NCBI RefSeq assembly: GCF_012070395.1
Contig: NZ_JAAFYS010000002.1
Coordinates: 868,001-932,000 of the forward strand
Length of the DNA stretch: 64,000 nucleotides
Reading direction: 5' to 3'
From: Pseudoroseicyclus tamaricis
GTDB lineage: Bacteria; Pseudomonadota; Alphaproteobacteria; Rhodobacterales; Rhodobacteraceae
Shown in pieces: positions 9,001 through 17,179 of this stretch. Numbering within the stretch: the first letter of the stretch is position 1; each line of letters opens with the position of its first letter. A program made the translations under genes and the position numbers. The notes below the pieces were generated by a model that was not told the origin of the DNA, ran no database searches, and saw nothing but the letters and a program-made list of their open reading frames with translations.

Positions 9001-9200
9001 GCGCCCCCTCTCAGGCGCAGGGCGAGCGCCTGCCCGTGGGGTGGCGCTGCGACACATCCGCGGCGTACCTTATGCCCGCCAAGCCCCTCCCCGCCCTGAG
9101 CGGGGCACCAAGCTTCACCAGAGCGCCAGCCCGCCGGGACGGGCCGGCGCTCGCCCTGCGCCTTTGGCGCGCACCGGGCGGGGGAAGAGCTCCGGGCGTT
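9001..9200 (-). repeat. Long GC-rich intergenic module, copy L3 (inverted)
   Basis: Same blocks as L1/L2 but on the opposite strand: GTGGGGTGGCGCT, CTTATGCCCGCCAAGCCCCT, CACCAAGC, AGAGCGCCAGCCCGCCGGGA and GGCGCTCGCCCTGCGCC. It is flanked by palindromes on both sides (8961 and 9208), giving a bounded unit of about 270 bp. Confidence 0.75.
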
Positions 9201-9207
9201 GCGCAAA

Positions 9208-9231
9208 GGTGGGTTGAAAACCCACCCTACG
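9208..9231. repeat. GGTGGGTT/AACCCACC palindrome, copy 5
   Basis: GGTGGGTTGAAAACCCACC plus CTACG; right boundary of module L3, 34 bp past the end of the inositol-monophosphatase-family gene. Confidence 0.8.
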
Positions 9232-9264
9232 TAGGCGCCGCAAACCCGCCCCCACGCCCCCCCC

Positions 9265-10092
9265 TCACCCCAGAAAGCTGAACCGCTCCGCCACCTTCTC
9301 CCAGGCCGCCTCGCTCCCGGCGGTGAGGAGCACGCCCTTGCGGCGCCCGGTCTCGTAGGCCCCGCCGTCGAGGAAGCGGGCCACGCCGCCCGCCCGCTCC
9401 ACCGCCAGCACGCCGGCCGCGTGGTCCCACGGGTGCGGCACCGGGCCGGAGAGGACGAACTCCACGTGCCCCTGCGCCAGCATCCGGTACTCGTGCGCCG
9501 AGCAGCGCAGCGTCTGGATCCGGTTGAAGACCGTCGTCTCCTGCGCGATGCGCCCCCGCATCGGCCGGGGGAAGAGGCCGAACGGCACGTAGCCCGTCAT
9601 CCGGCTCTTGCGTTCCTCCTTCGACGTGGCGAGCACCCGGCGCCGGGCGGGGGAGACGAACTCCGCCGGCCCGCCCGCCTCCGCCTCGATCCAGTCGTCC
9701 ATCACCGGGTCGTAGAGCAGCCCGTAGACCGGCCGCCCCTCGACCGCCACCGCGAGGATGACGCCGAAGACGGCTAGGCCCTTGGCGAAGTTCCACGTTC
9801 CGTCCACCGGGTCGACGATCACCACCGGGCCCGGCGCGGCCATCTCCCCGCGCAGCTCCTTGTCGGCGGCGACGCCCTCCTCGCCGATCACCCGCGCCTC
9901 CGGCCAGCCGGCCTCCACGGCGGCGGCGATGGCGGCCTCGGCGCGGGTGTCGGCCAGCGTCACGAGGTCCGACGGGCCGGACTTTGTGGAAATGTCGCTC
10001 GCCTCCAGCGCCCGGAAACGCGGCAGGATCTCGTCGCGCGCCGCATCCCTCACCGCCTGCAGCAGGAGGGCCTTCTGAGCGGCGCTCACCAT
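9265..10092 (-). CDS. Inositol monophosphatase-family phosphatase
   Basis: 275 residues. The metal-binding motifs of the superfamily are intact: VIGEEG (metal Glu), IVDPVDGTWNFAKGL (about 92-106, metal Asp residues) and, near the C-terminus, HPWDHAAGVLAVERAGG. These enzymes hydrolyse small phosphate monoesters with Mg2+. In alphaproteobacteria the family includes inositol-1-phosphatase, histidinol-phosphatase (HisN-like) and CysQ; the motifs do not settle which. Monocistronic, start ATG at 10092, convergent with ygfZ across repeats. Confidence 0.85.
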   Translation of the reverse strand: MVSAAQKALLLQAVRDAARDEILPRFRALEASDISTKSGPSDLVTLADTRAEAAIAAAVEAGWPEARVIGEEGVAADKELRGEMAAPGPVVIVDPVDGTWNFAKGLAVFGVILAVAVEGRPVYGLLYDPVMDDWIEAEAGGPAEFVSPARRRVLATSKEERKSRMTGYVPFGLFPRPMRGRIAQETTVFNRIQTLRCSAHEYRMLAQGHVEFVLSGPVPHPWDHAAGVLAVERAGGVARFLDGGAYETGRRKGVLLTAGSEAAWEKVAERFSFLG

Positions 10093-10213
10093 GAAATAGC
10101 CCGGTTCCGGCTGCCGGGGTTTACCGAAAATTCAGACATGAGGCGCAACTATTCCTAGCACAGCAACGGCTTAGCGGGGCGCGATCGGGAGGTGCGGCTC
10201 ATCCGGCCAAACC

Positions 10214-10241
10214 TTGTCGAAAGCTGGGCCGACCCTATATA
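10214..10241 (+). promoter_or_regulatory. Candidate housekeeping promoter for the 10.4-kb gene
   Basis: TTGTCG, 16-bp spacer, TATATA. It lies in the less GC-rich gap 10093-10406 and predicts a leader of about 160 nt before the ATG at 10407. Apart from this promoter nothing is recognised in the gap; a 72-codon frame through it has no start context or family resemblance. Confidence 0.4.
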
Positions 10242-10406
10242 TCGCGTTGGCCCCGGCGCAACCCTCGTAGATACAGGATCAGCCCCGCCCCAGACATGCA
10301 CAGGACGCATAACTGACATTCCGAAATCGGCACACCCGAATCGAGTTTACATGCGCATAAACGCCGGCACGCCGACAGCAAGAGCAAAAAGACCAAAGGA
10401 CGAAAG

Positions 10407-10733
10407 ATGAGAGATTTCGTGGACGGCACCGCCTACAACAACGAACAGGGCAACCGCGCGCGCAAGCTCTTTGCCGCCGTGGTGCTGGCGGCGCTGGACG
10501 ATGCCATCGCCGATGACAAGAAATACGGCAATGGCCCGGAGCAGATTGCCCGCTGGGCGCGCTCCCGTGACGGTCGCGAGGTACTCACCTGCGCCGGCAT
10601 CGACCCCAACGAGCGCGTCGTGGAAGGCCTGATGGAGTTCGTCGGCAAGGGTGTCCGCACCTCCGTCGCCCTCTCCCGCGAGGAGAGCGAGCGTCGTCAG
10701 GCCGCAGAGATCGAGGCGCAGCGCGCCGCCTGA
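10407..10733 (+). CDS. Small conserved Rhodobacteraceae protein (DUF6280-like)
   Basis: 108 residues, soluble and rich in Ala/Arg/Glu, no signal peptide or membrane segment. The N-terminus MRDFVDGTAYNNEQGNRARK and the core KYGNGPEQIARWARSRDGRE look highly conserved, resembling small proteins of this family often labelled DUF6280 (recalled, not searched). An AAAGGA ribosome site precedes the ATG. It has a probable own promoter about 170 bp upstream and a strong hairpin terminator downstream, so it is a single-gene transcript with a long leader. Function unknown. Confidence 0.75.
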   Translation: MRDFVDGTAYNNEQGNRARKLFAAVVLAALDDAIADDKKYGNGPEQIARWARSRDGREVLTCAGIDPNERVVEGLMEFVGKGVRTSVALSREESERRQAAEIEAQRAA

Positions 10734-10753
10734 CGCACTCGCGCGACCTGCAT

Positions 10754-10790
10754 GAAAAGGCCTGCCGCGCACCCCGCGGCGGGCCTTTTC
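10754..10790. terminator. Bidirectional hairpin terminator
   Basis: Inverted repeat GAAAAGGCCTGCCGCG / CGCGGCGGGCCTTTTC with one mismatch and a 5-nt loop, 20 bp after the stop of the gene at 10407-10733. Confidence 0.8.
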
Positions 10791-10803
10791 CGTTGTCGCC
10801 GCC

Positions 10804-10829
10804 GGAACCTCCCGCCGCCCCACCCCGTT
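10804..10829 (+). promoter_or_regulatory. EcfG-type general stress promoter before the DUF305 gene
   Basis: GGAAC at 10804-10808, 17 bp, CGTT at 10826-10829: a full match to the alphaproteobacterial EcfG consensus (GGAAC-N16/17-CGTT). It lies between a terminator and the start at 10862, about 32 bp upstream of the ATG, which is good promoter geometry. Confidence 0.65.
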
Positions 10830-10861
10830 GCCCCGACACGGGCAGAGACGGAGGGAATGGG

Positions 10862-11710
10862 ATGACCTACGGCCGCTTCTTCGCGATGATCGCCACCTCG
10901 ACGCTGGTGATGTTCGTGCTGATGTACCTCAACACCTACGCGTGGGAGCATGTCTTCTTCTCCGAGACGCGGACCTACATGGCCATGCTCATGGGCGGCA
11001 CGATGGCCGTCATCATGATGGGCTTCATGTTCGCCATGTACCCCAAGCGCGGCGCCAATGTCGCCATCCTCGTCGGCGGCGCGATCGTCTTCGGCCTCTC
11101 CCTCTGGCTGGTGCGCAGCCAGATCACCGTCTCCGGTACCTCCTACATGCGCGCCATGATCCCCCACCATTCCATCGCTGTCATGACGTCGGAGCGGGCG
11201 AACATCACCGACCCGCGGGTGCGCAAGCTGGCGGACGAGATCATCGCCGCCCAGCGCCGCGAGATCGCCGAGATGCGCTACCTGATCGCCCATGACGACG
11301 AACAGGTGGAGGAGATCTACGAGAGCCCCATCCCGATGCCCGGAACGGTGGAGGACGCCCTCTCCCGCGTCGACATCGCCGGGCTCGACCCGGCGCCGCT
11401 GCAGCCCGGCGAGGCGGACACGATCATCGGCGGCCCCGGCAGCTGCGTCTTCCAGCGCAGCCCGGAGAGCGGCCCGATCCTCGCCGTCTCCACCACCGGC
11501 TCGGCGGTGATGCACCTCAACGGCGTGCTCGTGCCGCTCGAGGGCCCTGCGCCCGGTCCGGCCGGCGGGGCATGGGAAGCGGAGGGCGCCGCGATGAGAG
11601 TAGCCGCTCTGGGCGACGAGGCGGACTGGCGCTCGGATGCCGAGCTGGTCTTTCAGCTCGAAGAGGGCCTGACGGTCGGCTATCGCGGCTTCTGGAACTG
11701 CGGGGCCTGA
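10862..11710 (+). CDS. DUF305-domain membrane protein
   Basis: 282 residues from the ATG at 10862 (GGAGGG ribosome site just upstream; the open frame continues upstream without support). Three membrane segments occupy about residues 5-95 (for example MFVLMYLNTYAWEHVFF and MAVIMMGFMFAMY). The DUF305 ferritin-like part follows: SYMRAMIPHHSIAVMTSER and LADEIIAAQRREIAEMRYL. The MIPHH motif suggests metal (often copper-linked) binding in this family. The C-terminal ~100 residues look like an extra extracytoplasmic domain ending GYRGFWNCGA. An EcfG-type promoter precedes it, suggesting stress induction. Confidence 0.82.
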   Translation: MTYGRFFAMIATSTLVMFVLMYLNTYAWEHVFFSETRTYMAMLMGGTMAVIMMGFMFAMYPKRGANVAILVGGAIVFGLSLWLVRSQITVSGTSYMRAMIPHHSIAVMTSERANITDPRVRKLADEIIAAQRREIAEMRYLIAHDDEQVEEIYESPIPMPGTVEDALSRVDIAGLDPAPLQPGEADTIIGGPGSCVFQRSPESGPILAVSTTGSAVMHLNGVLVPLEGPAPGPAGGAWEAEGAAMRVAALGDEADWRSDAELVFQLEEGLTVGYRGFWNCGA

Positions 11711-11750
11711 GCCTCTTCCCCCCCGCCCTGCGGGGACGTAAGGCGGGGGG

Positions 11751-13262
11751 ATGAAGGCCATCATGATCCAGGGCGCCGGCTCCAACGTTGGCAAGTCGCT
11801 GCTCGTCGCCGGGCTCTGCCGGGCGGCAGTGCGAAGGGGCCTCTCCGTCGCCCCGTTCAAGCCGCAGAACATGTCCAACAACGCCGCGGTGACCGCGGAT
11901 GGCGGAGAGATCGGCCGTGCCCAGGCGCTGCAAGCGCGCGCCGCGGGGCTGGAGCCGGTGACGGCGATGAACCCCGTCCTCCTGAAGCCGGAGAGCGAGA
12001 CCGGCGCGCAGGTCGTCGTCCGCGGCCGTCGCCGGGCGACGCTCAAGGCGCGCGACTACGGCAAGATGAAGGGCGAACTCCTGCCCGAGGTGCTCGCCGC
12101 CTTCCATGAGCTCGGCGCGGGGCGCGACTTGGTCATCGTCGAAGGCGCCGGCAGCCCGGCGGAGGTGAACCTGCGCGCCGGCGACATCGCCAACATGGGC
12201 TTCGCAGAGGCCGCCGGGGTGCCCGTGGTGCTGGTCGGCGACATCGAGCGCGGCGGCGTCATCGCCCAGCTCGTCGGCACCCACGCCGTCCTGCCGGAGG
12301 GCGACCGCGCCCTCATCAAGGGCTTTGCAATCAACAAGTTCCGGGGCGATCCTCACCTCTTCCACGAAGGGATGGAGATCATCGCCGCGCGCACCGGCTG
12401 GGCCCCGCTCGGCATTCTCCCCCACCTCGCGGCGGCGGCGAAGCTGCCCGCCGAGGACGTCATCGATCTCGCCCGCCCTCTCGCTAGGGGCGGCGCCCTG
12501 AAGGTCGCCGTCCCCCGCCTGCCCCGCATCGCCAATTTCGACGATCTCGACCCGCTCGCCGCCGAGCCGGGTGTCGAGCTGACCCTCGTGCCCCCCGGCC
12601 AGCCCCTGCCCGGCGACGCCGCGCTGGTGCTGATCCCCGGCTCGAAGAGCACCCTCTCCGACCTCGCCGCCTTCCGTGCCGAGGGATGGGACATCGACCT
12701 CGCCGCCCACCTGCGCCGGGGCGGACACGTCCTCGGCCTCTGCGGCGGCTACCAGATGCTGGGCAGGACGATCGACGACCCGGAGGGGATCGAGGGCCCG
12801 CCGGGCACCGCCCCCGGCCTCGGCCTCCTCGACGTGGCCACCACGATGCACCCTGAAAAGCGCCTCACCCGCGTCAACGGGACGGACAGGGAGAGCGGCG
12901 CCCCCCTCACCGGCTACGAGATCCACATCGGCCGCACCGAGGGCCCCGATGCCGCCCGTCCGTGGCTGACTGTGGAAGGCCAGCCCGAAGGCGCCGCCTC
13001 CCCCGACGGCCGCGTCCGGGGCAGCTACCTGCACGGGCTCTTCGCGTCAGACGCCTTCCGCGCTGCCTACCTCGCCCGCCTCGGCGCCCCGTCCCTGCCC
13101 GGCTTCGAGGATGGCGTGGAGGCCGCACTCGACGCCCTCGCCGACCACATCGAGGCACATCTCGACGTGGACGCCCTCCTCGCCCTCGCCGCGGCCCCTG
13201 TTTCATCTGGCCAGAAATACCGCGGGGGTCCGGGGGCAGAGCCCCCGGCCGCTCTCAGCTAG
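11751..13262 (+). CDS. cobQ: Cobyric acid synthase CobQ
   Basis: 503 residues. CobQ amidates four side chains of adenosylcobyrinate a,c-diamide in B12 synthesis. N-terminal ATPase half: [13 protein letters not shown] (P-loop) and [14 protein letters not shown]-terminal glutaminase half: [14 protein letters not shown] (nucleophile Cys about 331) and GSYLHGLF (catalytic His about 428). No other cob genes adjoin. The last ~25 residues ([19 protein letters not shown]) translate an intergenic repeat, so the native C-terminus was probably extended by the element. It shares its TAG stop with the convergent hydratase (CTAG at 13259-13262). Confidence 0.93.
   Translation: MKAIMIQGAGSNVGKSLLVAGLCRAAVRRGLSVAPFKPQNMSNNAAVTADGGEIGRAQALQARAAGLEPVTAMNPVLLKPESETGAQVVVRGRRRATLKARDYGKMKGELLPEVLAAFHELGAGRDLVIVEGAGSPAEVNLRAGDIANMGFAEAAGVPVVLVGDIERGGVIAQLVGTHAVLPEGDRALIKGFAINKFRGDPHLFHEGMEIIAARTGWAPLGILPHLAAAAKLPAEDVIDLARPLARGGALKVAVPRLPRIANFDDLDPLAAEPGVELTLVPPGQPLPGDAALVLIPGSKSTLSDLAAFRAEGWDIDLAAHLRRGGHVLGLCGGYQMLGRTIDDPEGIEGPPGTAPGLGLLDVATTMHPEKRLTRVNGTDRESGAPLTGYEIHIGRTEGPDAARPWLTVEGQPEGAASPDGRVRGSYLHGLFASDAFRAAYLARLGAPSLPGFEDGVEAALDALADHIEAHLDVDALLALAAAPVSSGQKYRGGPGAEPPAALS
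13201..13250 (-). repeat. CTGGCCAGAAATAC-type repeat, copy 2, inside cobQ
   Basis: TTTCATCTGGCCAGAAATAC, then GCGGGGGTCCGGGGGC and GAGCCCCCGG (hairpin). Reverse complement of the copy at 2477-2523. It overlaps the last codons of cobQ. Confidence 0.7.
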
Positions 13263-14029
13263 CGACCGGCAAACCGCGGCGCGCGCTTATCCATGAAGGC
13301 CCGCACCCCCTCGGCGAAGTCCTCCGTCCCCGCGCATTCCGCCTGCAGACGCGCCTCCGTCGCCAGCTGCTCTTCCAGCCCGTTCCCCGCGCTCGCCCGC
13401 AGCGCCTGCTTGACGCGCGCTAGCGCCGCCGGCGGACCCGCCGCCAGCCGTGCCGCCCGGGCCTGCCAGTGCGCGGCGAACTCCGCCTCCGGCACCGCCT
13501 CCCAGATCAGCCCCATGCGCGCAGCCTCGGCGGCGCTCACCGGCTCTCCGAAGAGCATCTGCCCCATCGCCCGCGCACTGCCGACGAGGCGGGGCAGCAG
13601 CCAGGTGCTGCCGGCATCGGGGATCAGGCCGATCCGCGTGAAACTCTGGGAGAAGACGGCCGCCTCGGAGGCGATGACGACGTCGCAGGCCAGCGCCAGG
13701 CTGGCCCCGGCGCCCACCGCTGGACCGCCCACCGCGGCGATGACGGGCACGGGGCTCTCCACGATGGCCATCAGGAGGGGCACGTATTCCTCGGCGAGGA
13801 TGCGCTCCACCTCCGGCGGCGTCAGCCCCTGCCCGTCGCCGAGATCCTGCCCCGAGCAGAAGGCGCGGCCGGCGCCGGTGAGCACGATCACCCGTGCCTC
13901 CCCCGGCTCCAGCGCCGCGCGCAACTCCGCCCGCATGGGGGCGTTGAGGGCGTTCATCACCTCCGGCCGGTTCAGGGTGACAATGCGCACACCGCCAGCC
14001 TCGGCCACCTCGATCATCCGGTACTCCAT
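13259..14029 (-). CDS. Enoyl-CoA hydratase/isomerase (PaaG-like)
   Basis: 256 residues. Crotonase fold: [14 protein letters not shown], the oxyanion-hole segment [14 protein letters not shown] (about 58-72), [17 protein letters not shown], and [21 protein letters not shown] with the catalytic acid replaced by the Asp of the isomerase branch. The SGQDL motif matches PaaG (ring-1,2-epoxyphenylacetyl-CoA isomerase) better than classic FadB/EchA, but no other paa genes are near, so a general isomerase/hydratase role is possible. It follows ccmH after 48 bp and may be the last gene of the ccm transcript. Confidence 0.87.
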   Translation of the reverse strand: MEYRMIEVAEAGGVRIVTLNRPEVMNALNAPMRAELRAALEPGEARVIVLTGAGRAFCSGQDLGDGQGLTPPEVERILAEEYVPLLMAIVESPVPVIAAVGGPAVGAGASLALACDVVIASEAAVFSQSFTRIGLIPDAGSTWLLPRLVGSARAMGQMLFGEPVSAAEAARMGLIWEAVPEAEFAAHWQARAARLAAGPPAALARVKQALRASAGNGLEEQLATEARLQAECAGTEDFAEGVRAFMDKRAPRFAGR

Positions 14030-14077
14030 GGCCTCAGCCTCGCCGCCCGGCGGCGCCCTGGAAAGCGGAACGGCGCG

Positions 14078-14527
14078 TCACTCCTTGAGGAGCTCGGCCA
14101 GCCGCGCCTCCTCCTCCGCGCTCAGCCCCTCCTCCTCCGTCGCCGAGGCGCGGCGGCGGATGGTGGCAAGGCCGATGCCGCCGGCGAGCAGCAGCATCGC
14201 CGGCCCGCCGATCCAGAGGACGAGGTTGGCGCCCGAGGTGTCGGGGCGCAACAGGACGTATTCCCCGAAGCGGTCGGTGACGAAGTCCACCACCTCCTCG
14301 TCGCTGTCGCCCGCCACAAGCCGCTCGCGCACGATCAGGCGCAGGGTGCGGGCGATGTCGGCGTTGGATTCGTCGATGCTCTCGTTGCGGCAGACGGGGC
14401 AGCGCAGCCCGGCGGAGATGTCGCGGGCCCGCGCCTCCAGCACCGGGTCGGCGAGCACCTCGTCGGGTTGCACCGCCGCCGCGGGCAGCGGCAGGAGCAG
14501 CAGGAGGATCAGCGCCAGACGCCTCAT
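14078..14527 (-). CDS. ccmH: Cytochrome c maturation protein CcmH
   Basis: 149 residues from the ATG at 14527, which overlaps the ccmF stop (ATGA). Signal peptide MRRLALILLLLLPLPAAA, then the periplasmic CcmH/NrfF domain with the thiol pair LRCPVCRNESIDES (about 43-46) that reduces the apocytochrome CXXCH, and a C-terminal membrane anchor (LVLWIGGPAMLLLAGGIGL). It ends in an acidic tail. Works with CcmF in haem ligation to apocytochrome c in the periplasm. Confidence 0.94.
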   Translation of the reverse strand: MRRLALILLLLLPLPAAAVQPDEVLADPVLEARARDISAGLRCPVCRNESIDESNADIARTLRLIVRERLVAGDSDEEVVDFVTDRFGEYVLLRPDTSGANLVLWIGGPAMLLLAGGIGLATIRRRASATEEEGLSAEEEARLAELLKE

Positions 14528-16485
14528 TCGGCCGGCACCCCGGCGGGCGGTGCGGTGCGGCGGGCGCCGGCGGCGATGCGCAGGCGCCGGTCGGTCAGCG
14601 AGACGAGCCCGCCTAGCGCCATCAGGATCGCGCCGCCCCAGATCCACCCCGCGAAGGGTTTGACATAGGCGCGCACGGCCCAGCCGCCACCCTCCTGCGG
14701 GTCGCCGAGGACGAGGTAGACATCGCGGAAGAGGCCGCTGTCGATGCCCGCCTCCGTCGTCGGCATGCCGGCGACGGGGTAGAAGCGCTTCTCGGGGTGC
14801 AGCGTCGCCACCAGCCGGTCGCCGCGCCGCAGCTCCATGTCGGCCATGGTGGTGAGATAGTTCGGCCCCTGCCCCTCGGAGACGCTGGCGAGCGTCACCT
14901 CGTAGGCGCCGATCTCCATCACCTCGCCCTCCTGCATGACGCGGATATCTTCCAGCGTCCCGGCGGAGAGGACGGCGATGCCGAGGATCGTCACCCCCAG
15001 CCCGCCATGCGCCAGCCCGCGCCCCCAGTCCGCCCGCGGCAGGCGCAGGAGCCGGCGGGGCGTGCGCCCGGCGCGCAGCCACAGGTCCGTCAGCGCGCCG
15101 AAGAGGACGAAGGCGCCGATGGCCACGCCGAGCGCGCCGAGGGCCGAGCGGCCGGTGAGCATCGCGAAGGCCAGCCCGCCGAGGGCGACGCCGAGGATCA
15201 GCGCCGGCGCCATGTCCTTCCCCGCGCGGGAGAGGTTGCCGCGCTTCCAGGCGAGGATGCTGCCGAGGGGCAGGATCACGGCGAGGGCGAGGAAGATCGG
15301 CACGAATGCGGCGTTGAAGAACGGCGCCCCGACGGAGAGGGTGCGCCCCAGCACGATCTCCGCGAAGAGGGGCCAGAGCGTGCCGAGGAAGACGATGAAG
15401 CAGGAGACGGCCAGCAACACGTTGTTGACCACCAGCGCGCTCTCGCGGCTGACGAGGCCGAAGACGCCCTTGGCCTGCATCGAGCCGGCGCGCGCGGCAT
15501 AGAGCGTCAGCCCGCCGCCCACGAAGAATGCCAGCAGCACGAGGATCGCCACGCCGCGCGTCGGATCGGACGCGAAGGCGTGGACGGAGGTGATGACGCC
15601 CGAGCGCACGATGAAGGTGCCGAGCAGCGAGAAGCCGAAGGCGAGGATGGCGAGCAGGATCGTCCAGCTCTTCAGCGCCTCGCGCTTCTCCGCCACGATG
15701 GCCGAATGGAGGAGCGCGCCGGCGATGAGCCACGGCATGAAGGAGGCGTTCTCGACCGGGTCCCAGAACCAGAAGCCGCCCCAGCCGAGCTCGTAATAGG
15801 CCCACCAGGAGCCCAGCGCGATGCCGATGGTCAGGAATATCCAGGCCGCCAGCGTCCACGGCCGCACCCAGCGGGCCCAGGCGGCGTCGACCTTGCCTTC
15901 GATCAGGGCCGCGATGGCGAAGGAAAAGGCCATCGAGAGGCCGACATAGCCGAGGTAGAGAAACGGCGGGTGGAAGGCGAGGCCCGGGTCCTGCAGCAGC
16001 GGGTTGAGGTCACCGCCGTCGAAGGGCGGGTTGGCCAGCCGCGTGAAGGGGTTGGAGGTGAAGAGGATGAAGGCCGCGAAGGCCAGCCCGATGGAGCCCT
16101 GCACCGACAGCACCAGCGCCTTGAGCCGGAGCGGCAGCCCGCCGCCGAAGACGGCCGCGGCGGCGCCGAAGAGCGCGAGGATCAGCAGCCAGAGCAGCAT
16201 CGAGCCCTCGTGGTTCCCCCAGGTGCCCGCGATTTTATAGAGCATCGGCTTGGCGGAATGCGAATTCTCCACCACGAGGGCGAGCGAGAAGTCCGACGTC
16301 ATGAAGGCGCGTAGCAGCGCCATGAAGGACAGCCCGGTGACGAGGAACTGCGCCAGCGCCGCGGGGCCCGCGAAGCCCATCCACCCCTCCCAGCGCTTTG
16401 CCCATCCCACGGCGGGGATGAGTGTTTGCAGCGCCGCCACGATCAGGGCGAGGATGAGGGCGAAATGTCCGAGCTCGGCTGTCAT
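14524..16485 (-). CDS. ccmF: Cytochrome c haem lyase subunit CcmF
   Basis: 653 residues, a normal CcmF length, with many membrane helices. The haem-handling WWD domain is intact about residues 226-252 (SWWAYYELGWGGFWFWDP). Conserved periplasmic His residues flank it (for example TWGNHEGSMLLW about 89-100, and HPPFLYLGYVG about 172). CcmF takes haem from holo-CcmE and attaches it to apocytochrome c with CcmH. ATGA overlap with ccmH. Upstream lie a repeat palindrome and the holin/endolysin pair, which split the usual ccmE-ccmF adjacency. Confidence 0.95.
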   Translation of the reverse strand: MTAELGHFALILALIVAALQTLIPAVGWAKRWEGWMGFAGPAALAQFLVTGLSFMALLRAFMTSDFSLALVVENSHSAKPMLYKIAGTWGNHEGSMLLWLLILALFGAAAAVFGGGLPLRLKALVLSVQGSIGLAFAAFILFTSNPFTRLANPPFDGGDLNPLLQDPGLAFHPPFLYLGYVGLSMAFSFAIAALIEGKVDAAWARWVRPWTLAAWIFLTIGIALGSWWAYYELGWGGFWFWDPVENASFMPWLIAGALLHSAIVAEKREALKSWTILLAILAFGFSLLGTFIVRSGVITSVHAFASDPTRGVAILVLLAFFVGGGLTLYAARAGSMQAKGVFGLVSRESALVVNNVLLAVSCFIVFLGTLWPLFAEIVLGRTLSVGAPFFNAAFVPIFLALAVILPLGSILAWKRGNLSRAGKDMAPALILGVALGGLAFAMLTGRSALGALGVAIGAFVLFGALTDLWLRAGRTPRRLLRLPRADWGRGLAHGGLGVTILGIAVLSAGTLEDIRVMQEGEVMEIGAYEVTLASVSEGQGPNYLTTMADMELRRGDRLVATLHPEKRFYPVAGMPTTEAGIDSGLFRDVYLVLGDPQEGGGWAVRAYVKPFAGWIWGGAILMALGGLVSLTDRRLRIAAGARRTAPPAGVPAE

Positions 16486-16641
16486 GGGCCGGTTATAGGC
16501 CCGGCCGGCCCACGCGCCAATGGGATGCGGTGCGGCGGATTGCCGGCCCGCATCACGTTGAAGTGCGGTTGGGGGCAGCGAGGAGCGGCGGGTTTCGTGC
16601 CTGCCGCCACGCCGTCTCGCCGCGTCCTTCCCCGCGGGGAA

Positions 16642-16665
16642 GGTGGGTTTGAAACCCGTTCTACG
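16642..16665. repeat. GGTGGGTT/AACCCACC palindrome, copy 6 (degenerate)
   Basis: GGTGGGTTTGAAACCCGTTC plus TACG. It occupies the 175-bp gap between ccmF and the holin and reaches into the holin gene: its CTACG end supplies the holin TAG stop at 16661-16663. Confidence 0.7.
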
Positions 16666-17179
16666 CCTGCTCCCGCCACTCCGCGAGCGCGGGGTTCTCG
16701 TCCCCCCGCTCCGGCGTCACGCCCGCAGAGCTGCTCGCCGTGGCGCTCACAGTGCCGCTCGCCGCGAGGCTGCCCACCACCGCCCGCTGGAACTGCTGCG
16801 CCGTTGTCTGGTAGCGCGCGCCGAAGTAGAAGCTGACGATCGCGCCCATCAGCCACCAGAGCGGCTCCGGCACCGCCGCGAGCCCGCCCATCCGCGCGGC
16901 GAACCACTCCGGCGCTGCCATCGCCGCCACCAGCATCCCGATGGTGCCGAAGGCCATCAGCGGGCGCGGCAGGCGGTTGAGCCCGTCCACCGCCCGGTCG
17001 AAGCGGCCGCGCCGGGCGTGGCCGAACTCCGCCGCGAACTGCCGCAGCGACGCCTCGCGCCCCGCCGCCGCCCGGGCATCGGCGTTCTCGGCATTCACGC
17101 GGAAGACCTCCGCCGTCTCGCGGATGACGTTCGGGCCGGCACCGACCAGCGGCGCGACGAGGGTGCCGATCACACCCAT
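16661..17179 (-). CDS. Holin of gene-transfer-agent type
   Basis: 172 residues from the ATG at 17179, overlapping the endolysin gene by 10 bp. Gly-rich N-terminus MGVIGTLVAPLVGAGPNVI, an amphipathic central region, then two or three membrane segments (PLMAFGTIGMLVAAMAAPEWF and PLWWLMGAIVSFYFGARY). The C-terminal tail is polar and Ser/Ala-rich. This is the holin family paired with GH108 endolysins in rhodobacterial gene transfer agents: it permeabilises the inner membrane so the endolysin reaches the wall. Its stop codon falls inside a dispersed repeat, which may have changed the tail. Confidence 0.8.
   Translation of the reverse strand: MGVIGTLVAPLVGAGPNVIRETAEVFRVNAENADARAAAGREASLRQFAAEFGHARRGRFDRAVDGLNRLPRPLMAFGTIGMLVAAMAAPEWFAARMGGLAAVPEPLWWLMGAIVSFYFGARYQTTAQQFQRAVVGSLAASGTVSATASSSAGVTPERGDENPALAEWREQA

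Noticed and set aside
10192-10410. 72-codon frame before the small conserved gene
   Set aside because: No ribosome site, no conserved pattern, and it spans the probable promoter and leader of the next gene.
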